A stretch of 64,000 bases of DNA from Cloeon dipterum (lineage: Eukaryota > Arthropoda > Insecta > Ephemeroptera > Baetidae): assembly GCF_949628265.1 (NCBI RefSeq), contig NC_088787.1, positions 3,834,501 to 3,898,500 of the forward strand, given 5' to 3'. This document shows, piece after piece, positions 10,940-20,933 of the stretch (within the stretch, counting starts at the first letter, position 1; each line of letters begins with the position of its first letter). The notes below the pieces were generated by a model that was not told where the DNA came from, did no database searches, and saw only the letters and a list, made by a program, of their open reading frames with translations. The position numbers were made by a program, and so were the translations under genes.

Positions 10940-11330
10940 ACCTTCAGGTATTGCTCAATTTGTCGATTGTTGATGCAATAACTCGAAATATGTTTTATTT
11001 AACAATAAAAGCGGTGAAAGAACAACTTTTTTTTAACAACAAATATAGAAAATGTAACTTGGTTGGAGATAAAAAATTGCATAAGGTCAAACAAACTCGA
11101 TCAAGCAGATTGCGTCGTAAAAATATATTACGACAAAATATTTGAATTTTTACGTGTGCGTGAATTTTTATTTCCATATTGGCGGGCCAAAACTGAACGT
11201 TCTTCCTTCAAGGTTCCTTTATGTTGGGGTACCCTGAAAAAGGTCATTTGGGTTTGTCAGGTAAAGTCTGAAAAAAACCTTTCCAACGAGAGGTCGTGGT
11301 CGACGATACGATGAGCTGTGGAATTTTAAC
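10940..11330. pseudogene. non-coding relic of a further LRR-like gene
   Basis: 10940-11090 matches the L1 3' flank (7715-7880), and 11180-11320 shares TACCCTGAAAAAGGTCAT and neighbouring text with L1 intron 3 (9010-9090), both in L1 orientation. No exon survives between them. The simplest reading is a deleted paralog upstream of L1, leaving its 3' end and an intron piece. Recombination of mobile sequence shared by these sites is the alternative. Confidence 0.4.
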
Positions 11331-11852
11331 AAAATAAAAACCATTTCGCGTTTGGACGTATTTTGCTAATTTGACATTTTTTGCAAATTTCAGACCCCTA
11401 AATCTTGGCCGTTGGATGTGACACTTTGGTAAAACTTTCTGACAGGGGCTATCAAAGTGGTAGAATGGAAGGTGCCAACACTAAAAGCCCAAAAAGTCAA
11501 CGCGCACCCCTTGATTTTACTCCCCAATTTCCTGTCGAGACGTAAATCGTTCAAAATTTAAAAATTGCTTTAATTTTTGTATGGCACTGACGGACTTGAA
11601 ACTCGGTTTCTTTTCATTTATGGAGTCAATCCATTAGAAAATCCTATAAATTTAAATTACCGGACAATTTCCATGTTAATCATAAGGAGGGAAGGTTGGC
11701 AAAAAGGCTAAATTTCGGACTTTTTTAAATTTGTATAATATTTTTTCCCCTCTGACGTATATACCCTCGTAAAAAATATCTCAGTTTTTCAAAAAGACAA
11801 CAAATTTTGACAATTCCCGTTCGGCAGGCTGGCGTGACCTTTTAGTTTTGAA
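11331..11852. other. intergenic, no gene seen
   Basis: Low-complexity, AT-rich text with no open frame of note and no repeat recognised. Its right part is the 3' flank of the coiled-coil gene. Confidence 0.3.
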
Positions 11853-14800
11853 TCAATCGTCGCTCCAGCCCAGTTGCTTCACGCTCTGTTGAATTTTCGC
11901 CACTCTCTGCTGCAGCGCCGTCTTCAGGTCGTCTGCTTCAGCGTCTGCCCCACTGAAATCAAAATAAAATATTTTGAAAGTTAAAAATATAAGAGAGCGC
12001 AGACCTGGCGTTGGCGTCGCTTTCGTCGGCGTCCTGGTCGACTGGCAGGGCGAATTCGGAAGGGACGACGCCGAGTTGCTTGAGTTGCTGCCTCAGCTCG
12101 TGCTCCATTCTGCTGCGTCTGGTCAGTGTGCCGCTCAGGGAGGCAATCTCGAGCTCCACCTCTGTCAAAGAATATTATAAATCAGGGTAAAACACACATT
12201 TTTTCTGTTCACCTTTGACCAGGGCCTGGAGTTCTTGGTCCCTTTCGTCGACCACCTTGACCGCTGCCTCGGCGTCGGTCAGTTTGAGTAATAGCGCGAG
12301 CTCCCTGGACCTGAGCTCGTGTTTGGCCCTGAGCTCGTCGAGCCTGGCGTGCATGAAGGGCAGCTCGCGGTTGGTGCGGACGGCGAGGCGCTGCACGCGC
12401 GCCTCCATCAGTTCCAGGTCGACGCCGATGCCCTGGCCGATCGACCTGCAGCTCTGGTCCAGTTCGTGCTCGACCCTGGCGTAGAAGCGGCCGGCCGAGG
12501 CCGCCTCGTGCTCCGCGGCCGCCCTGGTCGCCTCCAGACAGCCGTTCAGCACCTGCAGCTCTTCGTTCAGGGCCGCGCGGCGCCGCTCGAGCTCCGCACG
12601 CGCCCTTTCCGTCTCCTCCTCGGCAGAACGCAGCAGCGCGCAAGAGCTTCGCCGAGTCGCCGACAGGCGCGCCCCCATCGCCGCGTATTCGCGTGAAATG
12701 CTTTCTTTGGCCTCCTCCAGCTTCCTGCAACACCGCCAAAACGCGGAAATTTATTTTTCTGTTGATTGAAGGCTGTATTTGACGTAGTTTCTGAGCTTAA
12801 CAATCGATTCCTGAGGGTTGAATTAGATAAAGTGGATATTTTTTGTCCAGCGAAACGTGCGAAATTTTTTCCCGCCAAAACAATATGAATCCGAGAAGTG
12901 CGCATGCGTCAGAGCTGGCTGGATCTGAGAAAGAAGTCATTCGTTCAGTTGGTCTCTCTGCAAGTGCTCAAACCAGCTCTGACGCATGCGCAGTTCTCAC
13001 ATTCATATTTTTGGCGGGAAAAACATTCGCACATTGCGCTGCACTTTTTGGTCGGAAACAAATTCCACTTTACCTAATTCGACCATCAGGAATCAATTGG
13101 TGTGTTCAGAAACTTCATCAAGATGGTCTTTAAGAATTTAAAAAAAAAAAACCCGAGCATTTCCCGTTCGTGGTCTGCTGTTTGGGCGATGACACTGTCT
13201 CGCAGCTCGCGCTTTTCAAGGCAGGCGTCGATGAGGCGGTGCGTCTCAAGCATCAGCTCCTGGTGCCGCTTCTCGAGGGATTCGCGCTCCTGCTCGGCCT
13301 CAGCCAGGTCACGCGTCAACCGGCACTTGCGCGTCTTCTCCTCGGACATCACCTTCCGCAGCTCGCCTCGCTTCACCTGACAACCAAATTCCACCATCTC
13401 AACAAAAACACTCGGGCAATTTTGATTAAATAAAAAAAGGAGATAATTTATTTAATAAATGGAGTTTTCTTAAAAATACTGTCTTTGATGAAGATTCTGA
13501 GCTCACCAATCGATTCCTGAGGGTCGAATTAGTTAGAGTGGATGTTTTTCCCTCCAAAATGTCGAGCAAGACGTGCAAACTGTTTTTTCCCGCCAAAAAT
13601 ATTTGAATGCGAGAATTGCGCATGCATCAGAGCTGGCTGGATCTGCTCAGTTCTCGCATTCGTATTGTTTTGGCGGGAAAAAACGGTTCGCACGTCGCGC
13701 TGCACTTTTTGGTCGGAAAAAACATCCACTTTACCTAATTCAACCTTCAGGAATCGATTGGTGTTCTCAGTAACTTCGTAAAAACCGGTCTTCTTAAAAG
13801 ACTGACCTGAATGGCGGCATGCTGTTCAGCGTACTGGGCGGCGTCGCGTTTGTTCTGTTGGCAGCGCTGTTCTAAAGCGTCAAAGTTGTACGCCCTGCGC
13901 AGTTTGAGGTCGTCGGCCTCGAGCTGCTGTTGCTCCCGGTGAATTCGGGCACGCTCGTCGGCTAGTTTTTGAAAATCACGCTTCAGGGCCTCAACCTCGT
14001 CGTTGACGTCCTCGAGACGACGCACCTGCTCGCGCCGGCGCTCCTTCCACCGCTCCTTCTCCAAACGCGCCTGCTCGTGCGCACGGCGCGCCTCCTTCAA
14101 GCGCAGCTCCCCCTTCTCCACCTCCCCGACGTAATTCATCCTGAGTATTTTTTAAGGGATATTTCTTTAGTACGAGTCAAAATACCGAATTAACGGAATT
14201 CCAGCGTTTAAATCTCTTTTTAAATGTCATCTGCGTACCTGAGTGCGTTTAGTTCGTCGGCCGTGCGTTCCTTGAGCGCGGCGATGGCGCTGGTGGTGCC
14301 GTCGACGTCGCTCTTGCACGAGGCGACGAGTTGCCGCAGCCGCTCGACGTTGTAGGCGTCGTCCTCGAGCTGTCGGCGCAGCGGCGCCAGCTCCTCCTCG
14401 CTGCTCAGGTGCCGCTGGCGCCGCAGCTGCGACGCCAGCCCGTCCAGGGCGGTGCCGGCGTCCTTCAACGCGCGCACGCCTGCCCTCAGGTTGCTCAGGG
14501 CCGCCTCTTTGCCGCTCGCGACCTCGCCCAGGTTGCCCACCATCGCTTTCATCACCTCCACCTGACGCTCGTACACCTTCAAAAACGAAAAATCGTTTAA
14601 TTATACAATCAGGGTCTTCCCCTGACGTTACCCTGAGTGTTAAGCTAGGAAATTTGTCTTATATTATCGAGTTTGGTGTCGTTTCTCAGGTTTTCGACCC
14701 TGAGAAGATCGAATTTGGAGTCGAAATTAGAAATAATAGTAAAGGAAAATTAATTTATAAACGATTTTAAATCTAAATGATTTTTTTGTCTGACCTGCAA

Positions 14801-14971
14801 GTCATTAGCCAGTTTCCGGCGCTGTCCCTCCTCGCTGACGATGTTCCTGGGGTCCTCTCCAGGGTCGACCTGCTGGTTGAGGGCGGCGAGAAGGTCGCCC
14901 GCGTTGCTGGTGGCGCCCGCGCCCTCCGCAGCCCACGTTACCTTCGGACGGGAATCCGCGGATCCGTCCAT
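11853..14971 (-). CDS. long coiled-coil protein of unknown function
   Basis: Seven exons in phase: 14971..14795, 14576..14239, 14140..13807, 13376..13153, 12724..12213, 12161..12005, 11952..11853; 613 residues. After an N-terminus of about 55 residues (ATSNAGDLLAALNQQVDPGE) nearly all of the protein is charged heptad sequence rich in Glu, Arg, Ala, Leu and Gln (for example LRRQLEDDAYNVERLRQLV, EKERWKERRREQVRRLED, LAEAEQERESLEKRHQEL, ERARAELERRRAALNEELQ), ending in VKQLGWSDD. This predicts a rod-like cytoskeletal, centrosomal or ciliary type of protein; I cannot assign a family. Coding GC content is much higher than in all neighbours. The exon-4 donor (GG|GTTTTT) is weak and was chosen because phase and continuity require it. 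Introns 3 and 4 are each filled by a palindromic element. Exons 1-2 are duplicated in inverse orientation at 6890-7611. Confidence 0.8.
12765..13138. mobile_element. palindromic MITE copy A, in intron 4 of the coiled-coil gene
   Basis: Long inverted arms: CAATCGATTCCTGA at the left and its complement at the right, then matching GAATTAG-x-TAAAGTGGAT, TTTTTTCCCGCCAAAA, and cores GCGCATGCGTCAGAGCTGG and CCAGCTCTGACGCATGCGC around a short loop (about 12930-12975). No coding capacity. It fills most of the intron (12725..13152). Very similar to copy B. Confidence 0.8.
13466..13800. mobile_element. palindromic MITE copy B, in intron 3 of the coiled-coil gene
   Basis: Same element as copy A. Arms start at about TTCTTAAAAATACTGTC on the left and end at GACCGGTCTTCTTAAAAG-like text on the right, next to the intron donor at 13806. 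Contains TTTTTTCCCGCCAAAA, GCGCATGC and the complementary TTTTGGCGGGAAAAAA. One side of the central loop is shortened relative to copy A. Superfamily not assigned, because no transposase is present and the target duplication is unclear. Confidence 0.8.
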
Positions 14972-15040
14972 TTCTCACCAATTTTCAAACGGGGAGAATT
15001 TTTCAAAACTACACCTTCCTGGTTGCTATTGTTATTTAAA
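14213..15040 (-). repeat. inverted partial duplicate, arm 2 (parent gene side)
   Basis: Counterpart of 6822-7660. It contains the 5' flank, exon 1, intron 1 and exon 2 of the coiled-coil gene. The loop between the arms is about 6.5 kb and contains LRR-like gene L1 and the remaining exons of the coiled-coil gene. Confidence 0.85.
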
Positions 15041-15197
15041 ATAAACAATATTATTTAAAATAACAATAAGCACGAGTTTTGGATTGTTGATCAGCAGATT
15101 ATTGGATGATGATAAATGAAAAAGGCTCTTTTATCGTTGCAAAAATTATTCTTGACTGTTGCGCTTACCTCGAACATTTCTTTTATTAAATAAAATC

Positions 15198-15572
15198 ATG
15201 TTTAGTGCTGGAAAGATCGATAATTTTACAGCCTTGAAGAAGATTCAAGCTTTAAAGCAGTATTCCTTACTAAGCAGTGGGGTTAAAAATTCAGCTACTT
15301 CTCCTGCGTCTCCGAAACTTTCTCAGTTTCCAGTCTGGAAGGAAAACCATTGCAAAAATTAGGCTGTGCTGGGTGCAGCACAGCGGAAGGCCAAATTTTC
15401 TCTGGATTTTCATCCTGACAAACAACGATACCAACTAATTCTTGTCCAAGACAATGAGCCTATTTTAAATTTTAAAACGCGCAGAGAAATTGTGTGCATA
15501 GCTAATAATATAAAATATAATTTTCCTGATGAGAATGAGTCGCGCGTTTTATTTTCAAATATCAGAAAATAA
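15198..15572 (+). pseudogene. short ORF split by one in-frame TAG
   Basis: From ATG 15198 the frame is open for 54 codons (MFSAGKIDNFTALKKIQALK), meets TAG at 15360-15362, and then stays open in the same frame for another 69 codons (RKAKFSLDFHPDKQRYQLIL and onward) to TAA at 15570-15572. Composition on both sides looks protein-like. It is unrecognised. It could be a single-exon gene killed by one nonsense mutation, a readthrough gene, or chance. It sits between the divergent starts of the coiled-coil gene and L2. Confidence 0.35.
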
Positions 15573-15739
15573 CACGTTTTCACGTGATTGAATTGTTTTA
15601 TACTAATCGCGTTTCACCGCAAACATTTGTTTTTTAAAATAATTGCCGTAATTAAAGCCTTTAAAATCTAATAATAACATGTTTTCCCGGCATTCTTGCA
15701 TAACAATCAGAGGTTGGAGCAATGCATTTTCATGGGTCA
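15573..15739. other. upstream spacer of L2
   Basis: AT-rich; nothing beyond proximal promoter sequence. Confidence 0.3.
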
Positions 15740-15842
15740 TATATACCGCGACCGAAGTGACAGAGCTTCAGTCTGTCTAATTCTACCATCAAGAAGTAAA
15801 ACCCCACACCCTACACTTTCGGGCGAAAATCGATGATAAAAG
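15740..15842 (+). promoter_or_regulatory. L2 core promoter and leader exon
   Basis: TATATA (15740-15745) lies 28 bp before the initiator TCAGT (15768-15772, CTTCAGTCTGTC). The leader exon likely runs to AAAG|GTAAGTG (edge 15842) and is spliced to an exon just before the ATG at 16030. Confidence 0.65.
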
Positions 15843-16029
15843 GTAAGTGAATTTGAATTTTGTGGTGCAAGTCAAAAGTATTAAACGATTGAAAATTGAG
15901 ATTAATTTTACTAACTTGATTAGTTAAATTGTATTAGTTCTTATAATTATGATTAATTTATTAGCTTTCATTTGACGCGCTGGCTCGACAATTTTGTCAG
16001 TTATTTGTCTCAAAGACATTATTTTCATC

Positions 16030-19000
16030 ATGAATGACGAGGAGAAACTGAAGTTATTTGAGAGGAAACTGCTGAATGTATCAAGGAGTTGCAGTTTAAT
16101 CGAGCTTTCACGACGAAAAATCGTGAAGAATCTTGATTTCTACCAAGAACATGAACAACACGAGAGGAAACTGAAATCTCTGCGTAAATGAATCTATAAT
16201 TAATTTCTTTAGCAATATATACCTTAAATTTAATAACAATTTAATTCCAGCTGTTTGTTTGCGCGATCAAGTGTTGCGCGAGCTGACCAGCCTGAAGTTT
16301 GATGGTGCGTTTGGGGTTAATAAACAGAATTTCGAAAGGAAGCTGAACGATTTTTCCTATTTGCTGAGTTCGGAGACGAAAGAAATCGAGCTCGACGGGC
16401 TCATGTCCTTTTGTCCCGAGGAAATCCTCCATGAACAACTCACGAGGGTAAATTAATGTTAATATTCTCTTTTCTTCTATTTTATTTAAAATTGGCTCAC
16501 TCTCAGGTTGTACAAATGATCGCTGCTAAAGCTTGGAACGTTCAGTCGCTGATAATAAACGGACGAAATTCAATGACGGAAATAGAACATATTCACGGCA
16601 CTTTGGATCGAGCCACACTTGAAGCCATTTGCAGTCTCAGGAAGCTCAAAAAGCTCGAGATTTCAACGTTTGTGGATATTGAATATTCTGATCTCAGGCA
16701 GCTTTGCGAGACTCTTCGGTTTTTGGAACATGTTGACGTCAGGATTTATGATTTACGTAAATTGGAGTTCTTGAATATTGACCAATTTAAACGAAGCTTT
16801 AGCCGTTTGAAAGTGTTTCGTTTTTCATTGTCGCAATATGGTTATGCCACATCACTGAAGCGTTCGTTCATCGAACACATGCCGAAGCTTAGATTGATGG
16901 AGCAGCGGATTCGTTACGGTTTCATCCTGCCTGATGCTATTGACATACAAAATCTACCCTCGGAAACCTCCTCACTGATGAATTTGGCCATCTTATATCC
17001 ATCCACGCCACCCACTCACCAGGTTTTCCCGGAATTGAGGCATCTCACGGTAAACACAAAGATTTTTGGACGCTGACGCGTGGAAGATTGATTTTTTTCA
17101 GTTTTCTATAGAGTCAATTAAACTATTTACGATCGCAAAAAATCATCAATAAACGTTAATTTAAACTGAATTAGTTTCGAATGAAATTATAAAAGCATCT
17201 CGAAAATTAAGGACCGTTAAAAGGTTTTTTTAGAGACCAAATGTGCGCGTGGTCCAAAAATAAACAAAAATTGCGATTCATCTCATATGGAAGATAGCCT
17301 TAAAATAAATAAAGCGTAAAATAGCCTTTTCGGCACATCCTATTCCCTACTATTACTATTAGCTACTTTTTAACAACTTTTCGCGAATTTCAAGGCCACT
17401 GACCGTTTTTAAACTGTGTTTAATCGTCCAAAACTTCGTTTTAAAGTGGAATGATAGTGATTTTTTATTTAAAAAATGAAATTTTATGCAAAGTTACCCT
17501 AACCGACCTATTTTTTCCCAGTACTTCTGACCAAAAGTGCCCCAAAATCCAATTTTTCGAATTTTACCGGTTACGCCCTCTTTTTTTAGCATAGGAAATT
17601 AATTGCTTCCGGGGTGAGAAATATTGTGAAAATTTAATAGTGAGAATATAAAAAATAGTAATTTTGAGTCTTGAAAGAAATTTTATATTTTTTCAAAAAT
17701 TGCAGATTTTCAAAAGGGGTCTGTGTTTGGCTTCATTAAAATTCAACTGTTCATAGTAGCGTTAAATACTGCCTAATTCAGAAAGCTGATTAAATTTCCA
17801 GTTTTTCCCCACTCAGCAAAATTTTCTCAAATTTACCATTTTTGAAAAAAATTCGTCTGAAATTTTCAGATGTCCGTTAAAGAACGTTTAAATTTTTTTG
17901 GGAAAAATCAAAATGCCCAAAATTAAGTTAATTTATTCAAGAATCATCTCAGAAAAAATGTTTCTTTCATTTTAATAATTTCAATGATTTTCAAAGGCAA
18001 ACTCGGACCCTTATGGCTATCAGAGACTGCGTATAATACAAATAAATTTTTATTGATTTTCAAGCACAGATTCATTGGCTACCATGTGCGAAAATTTCAA
18101 ATTTTTGTGATGATGAAAACGGAATTAAAATGATAATTGAGTTACGCGCCGGCCACCTTCTGTAATGCAACCAGAAGCGACGGCGTGAAACGCCTCCTCT
18201 GTTGGCCAGCAGCGCTGGGCGCTGACCAATCAGATTGTTTTTACCGATTTTCTCCGAAATTTACAGTGCTGCACTACGTTTTCTCGCATGATTTGGAATC
18301 CTCTCATCGAGATCTATCGGACAGCCAGAGTCTTTTTTTGGGGAAATGCGGAATATCAGAGAAAATCGCGATTATACAATTCCGTTGAAAATTCTCCAAT
18401 TAAAACAATGCTAAGTTTGAGGTCGATTTTCTCGAAAATGGTGCCTATGTATTTTTTAACTGTAAATGGTTTTTAGGACCAAATTTGTATGTGTGTTAAA
18501 GGATTTTGCGGGGAAATTCACCATAATTCCTCTTTAAATGAGCAATAATTCAACGGGTTGATGGATATCTAGTCACAAGATCTCAAACGATCATGTCGGT
18601 GATCCCTACCACCTGATAAACTCCCCCAACATTGTTCCAGGCCAGGAGCCACTGTTCACGATTTTTCCGACGTTGCCTTAATTCTTGTCACTTCGCATAC
18701 CCCTTTCACCAAACGTCAAGTGTGAAGTACTTGTAATGGAGCAAAGAGTAAAACCATATTCGGCATTATTTATATTTACTCCACTTATTACTATAATTAA
18801 AATCATATTGATATAAATGACCTTCTTTTAATTTCAGATTGCCTGTGGCTGGAATTCGGAGCTCAATATCGATACCTTGCTTCATTTTTCCAAACTAGAC
18901 AGTCTTGTAATATATTATACTAGTCCTACAAAAAATGTCGTTTACAAATTGTTGGATCATTACGGGTTACGTCTGCGGAAACTTGTTATTAAGAGCTTTT

Positions 19001-19654
19001 ATATCGATCTACGGTTGGGAGAAATTTTTAATCGTTGCAAGAATTTAGAAAGGCTCGCTTTGTATGAAGCTACTTTTTCTGACCTGCCGTTGAAGCCAAC
19101 ACAAACCTTTGCCGAGCTAAAGGAGCTGACGTGGGCCATTCAATCTACGTAAGACATTGAAGCAAACTAATTTTACTCTATTCTTATCAAAATATTAAAT
19201 TTATAGTGAGAACAGTAACGACGGCCACCATCTCCTACACCTTGTATCTTCACCTAAACTTAAAAAGGTCTCTTTAACCTTAGACAGGATGACATGTACC
19301 GTCCTTGATGCCCTGAAGGAAATTTCAAATTTGATTGCCAATGGACAGATTCTTCGCGAGTTGGAGAGTTTAATAATTTACTTCAAAGATTTTAGCGACG
19401 AGGAAATCCGCCTACCACTCTTTGAAGCAGTGTTCAGTCTGATAGCAAATGCCTGCGCCTTTCTCCCGAAATTCACTCGGGTCGTCTTAAAACCTTACTT
19501 GAAGGAGGACTTTACACCAATTTACAACTCGCAGGGCGAATTTGAGGGTTTAAGCTTTATTCAAGATACAAAAATTGATTACTACTTCAGAGAGAGTGGA
19601 CAACCCAACCTCGCAAAGTTCCTGTTCGCCTCCAGAGCGGGCAGGCAATTTTAA
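16030..19654 (+). CDS. LRR-like protein L2
   Basis: Exons 16030..16183, 16251..16447, 16507..17049, 18838..19148, 19207..19654; 550 residues. Intron positions and phases (1, 0, 0, 2) equal those of L1 and L3. Recognisable strand modules include NVQSLIINGRNSMTEI, LRKLKKLEIS, FKRSFSRLKVFRFS, FSKLDSLVI and NLERLALYEA. The C-terminal exon has LIANGQILRELESLIIYF and the family ending NLAKFLFASRAGRQF. Intron 3 is 1,788 nt against 586 and 330 nt in the paralogs, so an insertion is likely. The divergently placed coiled-coil gene starts about 800 bp upstream of the TSS. Confidence 0.78.
17100..18590. other. extra sequence in L2 intron 3
   Basis: Absent from L1 and L3. Mostly AT-rich text with many poly-T/poly-A runs and a GC-richer island at about 18145-18240 (contains CCAGCAGCGCTGGGCGCTGACC). 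The end of the intron (about 18600-18700: CCAGGAGCCACTGTTCACG) is again homologous to L1 intron 3. No terminal repeats or transposase were found by eye. Confidence 0.45.
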
Positions 19655-20656
19655 CTTTTTATTTCTCTGTTGGTAAACAATTTCATCTTTGACTATGAAA
19701 TATAAGAGCTATTGCGGCCAAAATTAAAATTGTGGACAGAATTTCAATCTAAAAAATGGAATCGAAAGATTTATCCCTTAAAGGAAAAAGTGAAATTTTT
19801 CCGCAACAAAGTTATCCAGCTCCAAAGTGAAATTCACAAATTCTGCTAATTAATTCAAGCCTTTTAATATAAATAACAAATCTTTATGTGTTGAATAAAT
19901 ATAATGTTTACTTGTAAACAATATTTTAATTTAATAAAATCATTGCACCCTTATTAAAAATTAAAAATATTTCAATAACAAGAACTTTTCTATCCTATAG
20001 TCTTCTAAGTAATTAGAAACGCTTTGAGGCTGAGGAAAAAAGACCAAAGAGGACGCGGCTGCTGAGGAAATGTCTATTTTTCTTCACAATAGAACACAAG
20101 CTAGAGGATTGACAATTGTTTAAAACAATAAATTTATTTCTTCGCTGAGAAATTGGGCAGCGGTGCACAGCAAAAGATTTTGATCGATTATGATTTTTGG
20201 TCGGATATTTTCCTTGAATATGCTCACTTGGACGCAGCTCGTGTTTTTCAGCGGTTTTAAATACCTTTTCGAAACTAATATCCTGCCTCATTTTTTAACA
20301 ATTAACCATCGTTAAAAATTTATTTCGACCCCAGCGAGAAATGGTAGAGCAAGAAGCAAAAATGCTCTGCTGGAGAAATTCCAATAGTAATTAAATGCTA
20401 ACAATCATTCAAATGTAAATGGCGAAAATAATTTATTTTCTTATTTAATGCATGTATATAACAACATAAAAAATATGTTTTTCCTGATTTAAGTATTTTT
20501 TCTTGTTAATGCGTTGTTAAGTCATTGATTATATTTTTCTCCAATCGATTTTGAAAATAATTTCAACTTTCGTTCATGAAACAAAAGTCTTTCAAATCTG
20601 AAAATAAACTATTTGCCTCGTATTCTTGCATAACAACTTGTTATGAAACAGTGCGC
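19655..20656. other. spacer between L2 and L3
   Basis: L2 3' untranslated region with AATAAA near 19895, then AT-rich DNA. A 92-codon minus-strand frame (20291..20013) starts with a real ATG, but has no supporting signal. Confidence 0.35.
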
Positions 20657-20768
20657 TGTTTTAAAAGTCACGGACAGAGTGGCCGTGCTTCAGTCTGTCG
20701 CGAGAACCGCTGCTAATTGTACCACCGAGAAGTGAGTTTCGGGCGAGAGTCGAAGATAATAATTATAA
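20657..20768 (+). promoter_or_regulatory. L3 core promoter and leader exon
   Basis: TTTTAAAA (20657-20664) stands where the TATA box is in L1 and L2. TCAGT is at 20690-20694 (CTTCAGTCTGTC). The leader runs to TAAG|GTAAGAG (edge about 20768). Confidence 0.55.
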
Positions 20769-20933
20769 GGTAAGAGAAATAGAATTTGGTGGCTGGCGAT
20801 GATCTGAATTTTACAGTTAAATGTCGAAATTTACTACCAAGTTTAATCTCTTGATCTTGTTGCAGTTCCTATTTATTACGAATTTTTTAACGCGTTGAGT
20901 TTACATTTTTTTCGCTCTCAAAGATAATTCATC

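Noticed and set aside
12209-12739. 176-codon minus-strand frame inside exon 5 of the coiled-coil gene, rich in Gly/Arg/Ala
   Set aside because: A +1 shadow of a GC-rich coiled-coil exon; the chosen frame fits splice phase on both sides.
20013-20291. 92-codon minus-strand frame with an ATG between L2 and L3
   Set aside because: No homology, no splice or promoter signal, and no repeat elsewhere in the window.
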